DNA of 64,000 bases from assembly GCA_015680685.1 (NCBI GenBank), contig MNCI01004786.1:51648-115647 (forward strand), read 5' to 3'. This DNA comes from Gnetum montanum. Lineage: Eukaryota; Streptophyta; Gnetopsida; Gnetales; Gnetaceae. Each line of letters opens with the position of its first letter. Positions within the stretch are counted from its first letter, which is position 1. Shown here piece by piece: positions 12,625 to 23,281 of the stretch. Under the pieces are notes generated by a model that made no database searches, was not told the origin of the DNA, and worked only from the letters and a program-made list of their open reading frames with translations. The position numbers and the translations under genes were made by a program.

Positions 12625-12712
12625 AACATCTAGCTAAATTAGAACTTTATAACTCAACATTGTGCATCAAAGTTGGACCCACTAGGCTAATATCTCACTA
12701 TTAATAATGCCA
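12617..12712 (-). repeat. SINE-like repeat, copy 1
   Basis: The minus strand reads GAGATATTAGCCTAGTGGGT... and ends in the family tail GAGTTATAAAGTTCTAATT. TAGCCTAGTGG resembles a pol III A box. A family B box resembling GGGTTCAATTC is degenerate here. The copy abuts the RTE 3' end. Confidence 0.5.
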
Positions 12713-13190
12713 AGTATGGCTCAAACTAGCAACTTCTTGTTTAATAAGAGAATAAGCTAATCACTTGAGCCACTTATCGCTCGAAATATTGACAAAATTA
12801 ATGTAAGTAGGTCCTTCTCATAGTAGGCTTTTGTCTTCTTACCCTTGGTTACCCACTAACCAATATGTCTCTCTCTTTAATGATCTAATGTACTCTAAAT
12901 TTTTAACATTGACAATAACTTAAAGCTTCCAAATCAAATGTCTTACTACTAGGCTAATACCTCATGGTTAATAATGTCATGTGTGGCTCAAACTAGCAGC
13001 TCCTTATTTAACAAGAGAATAAGCTAACCACTTGAGCCACCTATCCCTTGAAACATTCACAAAATTTATGTAAGTAGGTTCTTCTTATAGTAGGCTCTTA
13101 TATTCTTGCCCTTGGTTAACCACTAATCAAGATGTCTCTCTTTGATGATGTGATCTACTCTAAATTTTTTTAATATTATTATTTATTTAT
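12690..13190. repeat. Direct tandem duplication, period about 270 bp
   Basis: The string GTGTGGCTCAAACTAGCAGC... AAGAGAATAAGCTAA near 12980-13035 repeats a closely similar block near 12710-12765. Both are followed by CACTTGAGCCAC, a stretch about a TAGTAGGCTCTT-like motif, and AAGATGTCTCTCTTT. A SINE-like piece (12902-12980, minus) lies within the unit. I see no coding potential. Confidence 0.7.
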
Positions 13191-13451
13191 TTTAAGTTCT
13201 GACACCCACTACTAACCAAGATGTCCATGGGCATCTTACTAGTTTAATCTAAATAAAATTTACAAATCAATAGAATGTTCATTACTCATTTACAAAAATT
13301 CATCATATATTGTCATAACTTAAGAGTAAAGATTTATAATAAATAATGAGGTGTTGGCCTAGGGGTAACATTCTTAATTTTTATAATAAATTAATGAGGT
13401 GAGATGGTGGAATAAAATGGAACTTGAAATTGTTTTAACAATATTTATCCT

Positions 13452-13572
13452 CAGGACATATAGTTGAATTAGAACTTTATAACTTAGTGTTGTCCATGAG
13501 ATTTGACCCCATTACTTCTAGCTTTTAAATCAAGTATCTTGTGACTAGGATAATACCTCATTATTTATAAAT
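13452..13572 (-). repeat. SINE-like repeat, copy 2
   Basis: Minus strand: AATGAGGTATTATCCTAGTCACAAG..., then TGGGGTCAAATCTCATGG (B-box-like), then CACTAAGTTATAAAGTTCTAATT. The A-box-like and B-box-like strings are about 45 nt apart. This is the family consensus arrangement of a tRNA-derived SINE. Confidence 0.6.
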
Positions 13573-13758
13573 GTAATACCCCTTATGTGTACCATGTTAT
13601 CAATGTGAACACCTTGCCTTTCCTTCCAAATTAAGCACCAAAGCATATCATTTAGTAGTGACATCATATTACATCATCCAAAGACTATCACCATTGAGTT
13701 AATGAAGATAAACTTAGCACATGACTAGTTTTATTTGATTATAATGATATTATGAAAT

Positions 13759-13868
13759 AGTGACGTGTTATTCTAGTCATAAAATTTTTGGTTTGAAAGC
13801 TCCAAGTTATGAGTTCAATTATGATAGGAAATGTTAAGTTATAAAGTTCTAATTACAATTATATTAGG
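13759..13868 (+). repeat. SINE-like repeat, copy 3
   Basis: Reads GTGTTATTCTAGTCATAAAAT..., then TTATGAGTTCAATTATGAT (B-box-like), then GTTAAGTTATAAAGTTCTAATTAC. Same family as the copies at 13452 and 14889, in the opposite orientation. Confidence 0.55.
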
Positions 13869-13904
13869 ATTCCAACAATCTCCCTACATAACTCATTAGA
13901 GGTG

Positions 13905-14170
13905 TTCCTTTAAACATGGGTTAAAATGTCTTTCTAGTTACATAACACATGCTAACCTCAATAGAGGAGTATCTTTGAACTTGAGTTACATGCCTAACTA
14001 GTCATATGTTTAGATTATTCCTCAAGAAAATATCTTGATAGAGACCTATATTCAAACATGGGTCATATGTCTTTCTAGTGAGATATTATATCAATTAATT
14101 AGTTATTCTTAATTTTTGACATAGGTCTACCTTCAAACATGAGTCATATGCATTTCTAGTAACATACCAA
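13905..14170. repeat. Degenerate tandem repeat, about 4 units of 70-80 bp
   Basis: Units share the core TTCAAACATGGGTCATATG followed by CTTTCTAGTGA, starting near 13907, 13975, 14050 and 14130. The reverse complement of the core occurs in the element I spacer at 7215-7260 and 7318-7360, so this is a repeat of the retrotransposon spacer rather than an independent satellite. Confidence 0.6.
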
Positions 14171-14370
14171 ATGTACTTTTCATTATTACTTAATCCTTTG
14201 GTCAATCTATATTTTCTTTGTGCTCCACGTAATAAGTTATTAGTAATATTTGAATTTAAAATGACATCTCAAAGAGTTTGTAGATTTCCTTAATATCATG
14301 TCTTTTTCATTCATTCTTGATCATCCTTTCAAGGATTAGTGAGCATGATAGTACATTAAAAATTGTTAAA

Positions 14371-14478
14371 ATTATTAGCTTAGTTGTAAGCCTTTTAATT
14401 TGAAATCTTAATGTCACTAGCTCAATTTTAAGAGCCAATGCTAAGTTATAAAGTTCTAATTAGACTATAGATCTTGAG
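14371..14478 (+). repeat. SINE-like repeat, copy 4
   Basis: Reads TATTAGCTTAGTTGTAAGCC (A-box-like), then CTAGCTCAATTTTAAG (decayed B box), then GCTAAGTTATAAAGTTCTAATT, the tail shared with the other copies. Confidence 0.5.
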
Positions 14479-14888
14479 GTGTATCTATATTATAATTATT
14501 GTGATGTTCTAATACCTCCCATCCCTAGACCCCAACCACCCTCCCAACCTACCCCTAAAATCGTTTTGATAATTTATTAAAAATTGTTAAAATTATAAGG
14601 ACCACATTACTTCTATAACAATGACTTCTTACTAGAGTGGAAAATGGAGGGATAACTAAAATGGACTCACTTATTACAACATAAACAACCAAATATAAGA
14701 GCATGAAGAACTAGAAATTTTTTAAAAATTTGAAAATAATTATAAAGTATAAAGAACTATAAAATAGAAAAATATCAAGAAATAGAAACATATTAAAAAT
14801 TGAAAAATGGTAAGAAGTTGGGGAAGGGTAAGAAATTTAAAAATCAACTTATTAACTCTCCTCTATTGAGCATATAATTCCCATGACT

Positions 14889-14996
14889 ATGATTGTAGAA
14901 ATTTATAACTTAGTGCTACCTAGTAGAATTGAATGTGTGACTTGGGGCTAGCAAGCTAAGACATGTATCACTAGGCCAACACCTCATTGTTAAGGG
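14889..14996 (-). repeat. SINE-like repeat, copy 5
   Basis: Minus strand: CAATGAGGTGTTGGCCTAGTG (A-box-like GGCCTAGTG), then CATTCAATTCTACTAGG (B-box-like), then CACTAAGTTATAAATTTCTAC. It has one of the clearest A boxes of the family. A short fragment of the same 5' end (ATGAGGTGTTGGCCTAGGGG) lies at 13344-13372 on the plus strand. Confidence 0.6.
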
Positions 14997-15239
14997 AAGG
15001 TTCTAAAGATTAATTGACACAACCTAAATCATCTAATATGGATTTTCCATTTACTAGTTTTAGCACTCTATTTTTATTAGTCAATTTAGTATTAATGATT
15101 ATCAATTCCTATTACCAAGATATACATACTTTATTGAATTATAAAGTGTTTTATTTTAAAAGGTTTAAATCCTTAATTTTTAATTTTGATTTTCCCTAAT
15201 CAATATATTCTTCTTGTGAGTAACCAAAGTGGAGTAAGG

Positions 15240-15866
15240 GGCAATCTAGACTTCCTTCCATCTCCTTTGACTTTAGTCAAAGCCTGTGATGCTTGGTGCC
15301 CTAGTCATTACCCCATATGTATGCCTTTACTTGTCTTTCAAACATTGGGAGGAGATTTACACTATAATGAAATTTGTTACAAAAGCTCTACAAAACAATG
15401 GCTTACTCTTTCTCCTTTACATGTCTGTATCTTTGCAATAACTTTCTTTCTAATCTCTTTCTTCTTTAGAAATGTGCATCTTCACAAGAATTTTTGTCGT
15501 GAGCATCAACTACAAATTGTAGAAACTGTAGGTGTCAATTTCACAATAATAAATATTGATAGTATCAAAGAAGAAGATAATGATAGGATTTGGAGAAATG
15601 ATAAAAGAAACAAGAGCATCAAAAATAGAAGAAAGACAGATATGTAGTATTTCCAACATCTGCTTTAGAGCAACATACTTTAGATGAATTAAAGAAAAAA
15701 TAAAATAAGACTGGAAATTAGATTTAAACCTAAGACATTTCATTTCTATGATAATAGTGTTACTACTATGCTATATAGTTGAGTTGAAAAATACTATTAG
15801 TGTAAAAAGAAAAGGATCCCACCACTGCCCAGAAAAGTCAAAGGAGATGGAAGGAGGTGTAGACTG
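15240..15866. mobile_element. Segment bounded by about 35-bp inverted repeats
   Basis: CTTCCTTCCATCTCCTTTG at about 15250-15268 recurs inverted at about 15836-15857 (CAAAGGAGATGGAAGGAGG), and the match extends to about 35 bp with several mismatches. The segment between them is about 0.6 kb, T-rich, and contains a 153-codon open frame and a SINE-like unit (15693-15783). It could be a small DNA transposon (MITE-like) or chance inverted copies. No clean target duplication was found. Confidence 0.4.
15693..15783 (-). repeat. Second-type SINE-like repeat
   Basis: The minus strand reads ACTATATAGCATAGTAGTAAC (A-box-like TAGCATAGTAGT), followed 30-40 nt later by TTAGGTTTAAATCTAATTT (B-box-like GGTTTAAATCT). 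Sequence differs from the 12.6-15.0 kb family, but the tRNA-like box spacing is the same. Confidence 0.4.
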
Positions 15867-16249
15867 CTTCTTGTTGTAAGCCTCCTACTTAGTCTACTTT
15901 TTGAACATTGGAATTAACAAGTTGTTCTAATAATTTCATTCATATATATAGTCACTAGGTATCTTTATTTTGGTGGCTATTGCATATACACTTTTCTACA
16001 TACACAATTGCTCTTCCATATATTGCATGTTGCTGGTATGGTTGTTACTTTCACATTCTAGATTTTATACATGCACTTAGACACATTGTTATTATATGAA
16101 ATGTATGTTGCTCACTTTCTCTCTACAATTTTGTGTTCATTCTTATTTCCACTATTGAAGGATATTATAATGAAATACTAGGATATCACTCTTAATACTT
16201 TCAACATGAGATACTAGAAAATCAATAGAATATGGTTAACTACTAATAG

Positions 16250-17045
16250 TGGTTAATTACCATAACATAAACTTGTTCTAGTGGAATTTCTCTATTAGCT
16301 CTAGTCTAATATTGTTCTTCTTTAAAGAAAACAAGTTCCAAACTTTGTACATTTCTTGAGAAATAAGATTAACATTGGCACTTAAGTCTAATAAGGCTTT
16401 GCATGATGGATTTCTTACTCTCTACAAGTAGACTAACAAGCTACCTAGGTATGTTTTTTTTTCTATATGAGAGTCCTTACTTTAATTAAATGTGTTATAG
16501 TGTGAATGAGCATAACAATTTTGACAGTATGTTCTACTACTATTTGCCTAGTTAGTTGTGATTGATATCCATTAAAAGTTGCATTATTTATACTTTGTGT
16601 GATTACCTATTGTTTAAAAAATGGTTGAAGTAAATTAATGAGTTTATTAGAAGTGGACACAAGCTTAAGACTTGTTTTAAATAAAGAACATAACCTAGGC
16701 TTATGGTTAGGACTACTGAAAAAATCCTCCATCTACAGGTTCACTAAGCAAGTCATATTCTTCTAGTGTGGTTATGATGGAAATTTGCATTGTGTTGATG
16801 GTAGAGGAATGTAAGGTAAAGGTTTTGAGTATGAATGATAAGTGTACAATGGTGAGGAAGAGCATAGAGTAGCTAGCTGATGATATTAAAAAGAATAATA
16901 GTGATGAGGTGCATGAGCAGTAGGACCTATAAGAGAAATAGGTGATTGAACATAATACATATGAGGATCAAGATGGTGATAGGAATATTGTCATTGTGGT
17001 GGTAACATCCTTCATGATTGTGGGGAGAGGGATGTCAAATGCCAA
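16250..17045 (-). pseudogene. gag: Athila-like gag C-terminus and protease fragment (element VII)
   Basis: Minus-strand translation near 16290-16430 gives ALLDLSANVNLISQEMYKVW. This parallels the element IV protease at about 43540-43640, where the catalytic motif D-S/T-G is also degenerate (DSSSG). The part to 17045 parallels the element IV Pro/Gln-rich region at 44135-44220. All frames are broken. Element II lies about 0.2 kb to the right. RT and later domains are absent. Confidence 0.65.
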
Positions 17046-17260
17046 AAAATATTAATAATAAGGAAAAATAATTTAGAGTACATCACATACTTAATAACTA
17101 AATAGAAAGCCCCAAAAATAGCATGGAAAGGAATAACTTTCTAATTTTAGAGACATTTACTTAGGTCAACACTCTTATAATAGATATTTTAAAAATACAT
17201 GAGAGGAAAATTAAATATTAGTAGGTAAGATGGACCAAGTATTAATAACATTTTCATCAT

Positions 17261-18141
17261 TGATGAGTAGTGGAGTACTCCAACACCCAACCATATGAGA
17301 TATGAGTGTTCACATGTAGCTCAATCAAATTCCATGGACAAGGTAATGTGAATATGTTGGTAATTAGTTAAAGTTCAAGATTGTTATCTTCCCACATGAA
17401 GCTAGCATAATCTATGTGTATGGTTTAGCTCTCAGTGAGGTGCATGATATATTGATGTTAGTAGGCCATAACTCCTAACTATGATGGTGAAGTGAGAAAG
17501 TGATTCTAAGTCTAAGGAAAATGGTAAAACAATCTACTCTAGCCTAGAGTGGTGAGCATTTGTTCCTAGCTTGCTATACACATCTTGGGCTCATGTAACT
17601 AATACTGGAATTACCACATGAGTTCACTATTGAGCGAATCAATTGAAACCACTACTGGGTTACCAAAAAATTACACTTAAATGCTTGAAACTAGTTGTAC
17701 TCATTTTTCTTTACTATGAACAAGAAAAGTAAAATACTTAGAAATTTAATTGATTAAACTAGGAAAATAGTAAAAATTATGCTAAGTAAAACAATAAAGC
17801 TAAGTGGATGCTACAATGATGGAAAATAGTCTTGATCTTTATTTCCATCATGAACTATGCCCAAGCACACTTCACTCAAATAAAAGCTCTAGACTACTCA
17901 ACATCACAAAGCAGTCATTCACTCTCTATTGCTAAAACTATGAAAAAAACTGCAAGAGTCTACCTAAGGTTGGAATGAAATTTTTTTGAACCATGCATCT
18001 AAGTGTCATATTTATAGGCCTGCATGTGTCTACGATATCGGGTATCTGACATCATAGCTTATGCCTTGATATTTGGGGATCCAATATCATAGATTTGATA
18101 TTGAATGCTCAATATTGTAGCTAGTAAAAAATGATTTATCA
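17261..18141 (-). repeat. Element II 3' LTR
   Basis: The left end is TGATGAGTAGTGGAG and the right end is ATGATTTATCA. The minus strand carries a TATA box (CCTATAAATATGACACT near 18008-18024) and the AATAAAGATC poly(A) context near 17838. U3 holds AATATC/GATATT palindromes (18030-18120). The other LTR of the element shares most of the sequence. Confidence 0.85.
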
Positions 18142-18346
18142 TATCTTCATGACTACCTAAAAACTCATCCTTGAGCTGAAAAAAATGAGGATTAAGTTCC
18201 TTACAAAATTGAGAGGTAGATTTACATGACACTGACTACTATATACATGACTCTTCAAATGCTACAATGGTTTTTACAAAAAATTTGTACAAAACATGAC
18301 ATGATAATTTTAACAAAACACAAAATTTAGTGAAGCTCGACATAGT

Positions 18347-21076
18347 CTAGGTAGTTCTAGGTTGTGGTGGCTCTTTGATCAATTTATTCCCTTTATAGCC
18401 AAGATTTTGTAATTTTTATTCATTCAGGAGTGCTTGAAGCTTTTCCTCCTTCATTCTTGGGTCATGTACGATCTATTCTTGTTGTGCAATGTGTGATGGA
18501 GTAGGTACATCCCATGGGCATGATAGTTGTGGAAACATTTAATTAGCCTTAACATACTAGGCTGCAAACTACCTCATCTCCTCTTTGAATGCTTTGTTAT
18601 TTTCATGCAATTCATGATAATAAGATAGCCTTCTAGCTAGGCTTGCTGCTAGATCTTTTTTCCCTTGGTAGCTAGCCTTCACTACTAGTTTAGAGTTTGC
18701 CACTTAGAGTTTCTATAAAGCATCTTTGCAATTTACAAACTCTTTCTCATATAAGGTATATGTGATTACTACTTGTTGTTCTAGTTCGTTTCTAGGACTA
18801 CTTCTTGTTAACATGGCCAATTTAGCATAGTGAAGTTTAGCTAACCCCATGTACTCTTTTAGGTCTTTGATCTGCAAGTCTTTATTCTACACTTTTAGTT
18901 GGTGAATATGGGCATAGTTATCCAGGATGGGCTACCAGTCAGGATTTTGTGCTAATATGGAACTTATTCTAACTTTGACCATTTGGATTTCTTTCTCATT
19001 GATCTACTTGTAAATTCTCACCTACTCACAAAAGTGTTTCTTAAGCCTCTCATGTTTCTTTTCCTTGTTCTACCACACACTAATTTCAATGCTTGACTTT
19101 TGATGGATGGTGTGTACCTCCTCCGTTGAGAGGATTCTATTTTCTCTTGTGAGATGGGTCATATGTTAGTTGACCCTCACTAGTTGTTCTCTTAATTGGT
19201 GGATGCTTTCTTCTAAGATGATTTTTTTATTTTTCTATAGTGCTCAACCTCATGTTATGAGTAGCAAGTTGTTTATTTTCCTCTTGTACTATAATAAGTG
19301 CCTTAGCATGTACATACATTTGTGCTTCTACTACAAAAGCATTCCATACTTATTTCTCCCTCTTTGTTGTCATATTTTATTCTACTCAATTAAGTGGTTC
19401 ATTTGTTTAGTTTTGAACTGCACTATCTTGTTAGGTGCAACAAATTAAGTTGTGTCTCTACATTCAACTCTCAAGGTTGCGAGCTCTTCTTATAATCTCA
19501 TAATTTTATTCTCTGCATGTTCTGCCCTTGTCTTTGCCATGACCAGTTGTTCTTTGGTAGCAACAAGCTTAGAATATACTACAGTGACATCACTTAGAAT
19601 GTCGAAGAGTGTTATCATGACTTGCCTAGTCTACAGTAGTCTATCGAGCACATCTTCATGGTTAGTAGGAGTCATTGAAGTTCTGGCTAGCATTTGAGCA
19701 TCTCTAGTTCTAGTTAGATCTATCCATGGCATAATAGGTACATTGAAAGACTCTTTTATGTGATTTTTAATCACCTCTACTGCTCCTGCTGCATCTTGGT
19801 GTTGCATGACCACTACCATGACTCTCTCTCCAATCTCAAGCACCACTTGAAATCATGTAGCATTTCTAGAGATATGTTGTGATCATTGGTTTCCTTCTCT
19901 TTACTATAGTGAGATCTATCCTTTTCTAGGATCTATTGAAATGGTAGGCTATATGGCATTGTCAAAAACTTTGTAAAGGTTGGCTACCTTCCTTGTTCCC
20001 TAGCTAATGGTTTTTGCAATCTATTATAGATGACTTATTGATGGCTTGTAATCTTGCGATGGCAGTGGTGGGACTTAATGTTGTTGTTGCTACTACTTCT
20101 ATTGTTGTTACTCCTATAGTTTTTCTTGCTCTTGTTCTTGTTCTTGTTATTATTCATCTTCATCCTTTCTAGGTGGTTCTGGTTTGAGCAATTCAACATA
20201 TGAAGCATTTTGGGCTCTTCTAGGAACATTGTTGGTGTATCCCAGGTTTCTAGCTCACTTGCATAGCTTCTTGATAAGAAAAGGAAATGGAAGTGTTGGC
20301 TTCCTTGCCTTCCTTTCTTCAAACCACATCTAAATTTCCATTAATTATAGTTGTGCAATATTTACATTGTATTCTCCCATTAGGATCACACTTCCCCTAG
20401 TCACATACGTGGATAGCCTGTTTAGTGCTTTGGTTGGGAACAAGTGTAGGTGCAAATTTTAAAATAGATTCACTCCTATAGAGTAACTCACTATATCCCT
20501 TATCTTCCTTGCCATATGTCCACTTTAGCCATAATTATTTGGTTTCAGCATCTAATCTATTGAACAAATGTGCTATTTTTTCTCCTTCATTTGGTATGTT
20601 CAGAGCTTCTGCTATTACCTTGATTGAGAATGAGATTGAGACTCCTCCAATGTTAACTATGGTGCACTCTTCTTTGTTATGCCAAAATTTATAGGTTTCT
20701 TTGAGGTACCATTTTCTACTATCAAATAGGATAGGCCACAATGGTAACACCTTAAGTTATGTCTTTACTACTTCTAGCGTAAATTCCATTAACTAGCCAA
20801 AGTTCATCTCCACATTGACCATGGTTAGAATTGATCTTTCTTGAATGGCTTGAAGGCAGTCTTGTGTTAACATGAGGTGTTGTCCTTGTGCTTGTAGTTC
20901 TTCTACCTCTTCTTTGTCCAATTGTTCCATATCAAGAGTTTCTTAATGGATACTAAATGATTGGACTTCCTACTCATGTTTTGGTTCTTGCCTTCTAGTT
21001 CAGTCTCAACCTTGGCCTCTTCTTTGTTTGTTTGATCCTTGTGAAGGTCCTCCTTGTGCTCCTCTCTTTAGGACAA
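18347..21076 (-). pseudogene. Element II ORF2 (post-pol coiled-coil protein), decayed
   Basis: Collinear with ORF2 of element V. The N-terminal ATG of the relatives is TTG here (21074-21076). Open pieces include a block coding KWYLKETYKFWHNKEECTIV with NIGGVSISFSIKVIAEALNIP (20535-20750), IKESFNVPIMPWIDLTRTRD (19631-19846), and a long Glu/Lys-rich coiled-coil region down to KEPPQPRTT before the stop at 18347-18349. Stops are frequent, so no complete protein is made. Function is unknown. Confidence 0.65.
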
Positions 21077-21589
21077 TTTTCAATCATCAAGTATTTAGGA
21101 TTACTAAGGTATTCTCACATATTCTTAATGGTTTCATACCTTACTCATACCCTTAGTTACATAAAGTTTTTAGTTCACTGTGATTGCAGAGTTAGAAAAA
21201 ATTTCAAAAAGTTATCCAATAAGTGTTGATTTTCTTATAATCCTTCACAATTATCTATTCTATTCATATTCATGACTTGCAATGATGGTTATGATTCCTC
21301 AAGAGAAATATTTAAGTGCTCTGGCATTAATATGATTGATTTTTCATCTAAAAATTCAAGTTTCCTTTCATCCTTACCCTTAAAATACCTTTTGGGCATT
21401 AGGAGTTTTTGAAAAAATAGTGTAGACTTTCCTTACTAGCAACTCCTACAACTAAGATGAGCACTTTGGGATCAAATAGGTTCAAAAATTACAAAAATCA
21501 GAGTAAGAATGTGTAAGATATCGCTTGGGAAAGCTAGGAGGTCAAAGCTCAACTCATAGAAGAAAATTTTAAAAAGCTCCCTTGCTCCA

Positions 21590-21740
21590 AATGAGAAAGA
21601 ATGAAAATTTTTGCTAAGTGTCTGCTATATGTACTTTTAATGTGATCTGATATTTGGAATCCAACATTGGGGATTCAATATTGGGGCCCAAAATTTTTAG
21701 TTTTCAATATTGGAGAAAGAGCAATTCTTTGTGAATGTGA
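21590..21740 (-). promoter_or_regulatory. Element II internal promoter-like block
   Basis: On the minus strand, palindrome-like strings (CAATATTGAATCCCCAATG, TTCCAAATATCAG) precede a TATA-like ACATATAGCAGACACTTAGC and a leader (TTTTCATTCTTTCTC...) shared with elements III and V. The element II LTR U3 carries the similar GATATTTGGGGATCCAATA. It joins directly to truncated gag upstream. Confidence 0.5.
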
Positions 21741-21779
21741 GGAAGTTTTAGAGTAGAATTAGAGGGTCTTAGATGATAG

Positions 21780-23146
21780 ATGATGCATATTTCATCAAAA
21801 ATTGGGCATGGATAATGTGTAATAGTGAATAGTATCTACCCAATGCTACATCAAGGGTCTCATAAGTCCCTTGCTTCCATCCCTGAATCTATTTTCTTAA
21901 GTTGAACACTCGTGAATAAGTTTGATATTTATCATTAAAGAGTTCAAGCATGGTATTCTAGCATCTAATTAATTTAGGTTCTAGTGACCTATACCAGCTC
22001 TCTGCCTTCTTTACAAGTGTTCTAGGAAATAACTTTAACTTTTTCCAATTACTTTTGATACTTTATAGGGCATAGGCATCATGGAAATCTTGAAGGTAAT
22101 GTTTTGGATCATCATTGCAGCCACCTTCAAATCTTAGCATGTTGTTCATGTCAAGCTGTTTAATTCAACTATCCCTCACATGCTTGGTTGGGATGTGAGT
22201 AGCTCCCTAGATGTTGATCATATTATAAGTTTTCATTAGGGTTCATCATCTCAATCAAGTTCATGTGCTTTGTTGTAGCAATACCCTCTTCTACTAGCAT
22301 CCCTTTCATAATTTCTATGATCCTTTCATCTACGCTGTCCATACTCTTCATCTTCCAAATTAGAATGTCCTACGTAACAATCATGATGATTATAGTGGTC
22401 ATGAGTTCTTCTTTCTTCCCTGTCATGATCCTTGTACTTTCACCTTCTTTTGTCAAATTCTTCTGATGATTGCGAGCATGTGAGTGATGAAGTAGGAGAA
22501 TGATGTTAGCTTGTCCTTCTATGATGACCTTGATGTTTGTCTTTATGAGATCTAGCAAGAACTCTTGGCCTTGAGTCTCATCTATGCCTCGAGTCTTTTG
22601 CCCCTTGTCAAAGTATCTCTACTAATTTGGAGTATGGTTTATTCCTGATAGGTTCACCTAATTGAACGATATGTGTTTGGGACTAAAACTCATGATTATG
22701 GTGGAGTTGTTTAGTAATGAATGTATCTCCATCAAGCTCCTCCAAGATAATAGTAGAAATAACTATCTTTCATTTATCTTATTCATGCATTTCCTCCATG
22801 ACATGGTCCTTTCTTAACTACTCCTTGGTAGGTTTATATGGCTAGGTCATGTATTTAGTTTCATGATACCCTTCCAGTGCTTCACTTAATTTCATTCCCT
22901 TAAGAGCATTTTGGAGCATGAGGGGTGTTGAACATCTTTGTGGTAGAATAATGTTTCCTTTAATATCTCTCCACCTTAACTGGCCATCTTGATGAAAGAT
23001 GAATGTGAAATTGGATAGTAAGGATCATGATGAGCATATGAAATCCTTATCTACATTGGCATACTCTAGTCTTCTTCTTCTTTGATTTTGTCACTACTTC
23101 TTTATAGTTCCTTGATAGGTGATGTGGTATTTTTGTTGTAAGCCAT
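21780..23146 (-). pseudogene. gag: Element II gag, truncated
   Basis: Starts at ATG 23144-23146 after a leader of about 115 nt from the primer site. It parallels the element IV gag from its N-terminus through the segment coding FNDKYQT and the helices before YYSLLHI (about 21800-22000). It then ends abruptly near 21780, before the Cys block, and is fused to the internal promoter-like block. Stops are frequent. It encoded the N-terminal capsid part. Confidence 0.65.
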
Positions 23147-23262
23147 GTTTTATCGTTAAATGTTTATGTTAATTTTTCTTTGTCTTAGAATTATAAGATT
23201 TGACTTGGTGTTCAAGTTACAATGAACTTTATGAAATCAATTACTAAGAATATATTGACTTG

Positions 23263-23280
23263 TCCCTAGCAATGGCACCA
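23263..23280 (-). other. Element II primer binding site (tRNA-Asp type)
   Basis: The minus strand reads TGGTGCCATTGCTAGGGA immediately inside the 5' LTR. It matches the complement of the 3' end of plant tRNA-Asp at 14 of 18 positions. All four differences are C-to-T or G-to-A at CpG positions. Confidence 0.75.
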
Positions 23281-23281
23281 A

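Larger units (their letters stand above)
13580..14888 (-). mobile_element. Decayed post-pol spacer of a further Athila-like copy (element VII)
   Basis: Several blocks parallel the minus-strand spacer of element III. Examples are a stretch near 13660-13700 like 30780-30840, the CCTTCAAACATGGGTCATATG-type units, and the A-rich tract 14700-14840 like 31370-31440. With the gag/protease piece at 16250-17045 it suggests an old minus-strand copy, cut up by SINE-like and inverted-repeat insertions. I see no ORF2 or LTR for it in the window. Confidence 0.4.

Noticed and set aside
12690-14170. CRISPR-like array
   Set aside because: Repeats are long, degenerate and unevenly spaced, in a plant nuclear context; they are TE and spacer repeats.
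15186-15647. 153-codon open frame on plus
   Set aside because: T-rich, Phe/Leu-rich and inside a small inverted-repeat segment with a SINE-like unit. No domain, no promoter and no relatives in the window; likely chance.
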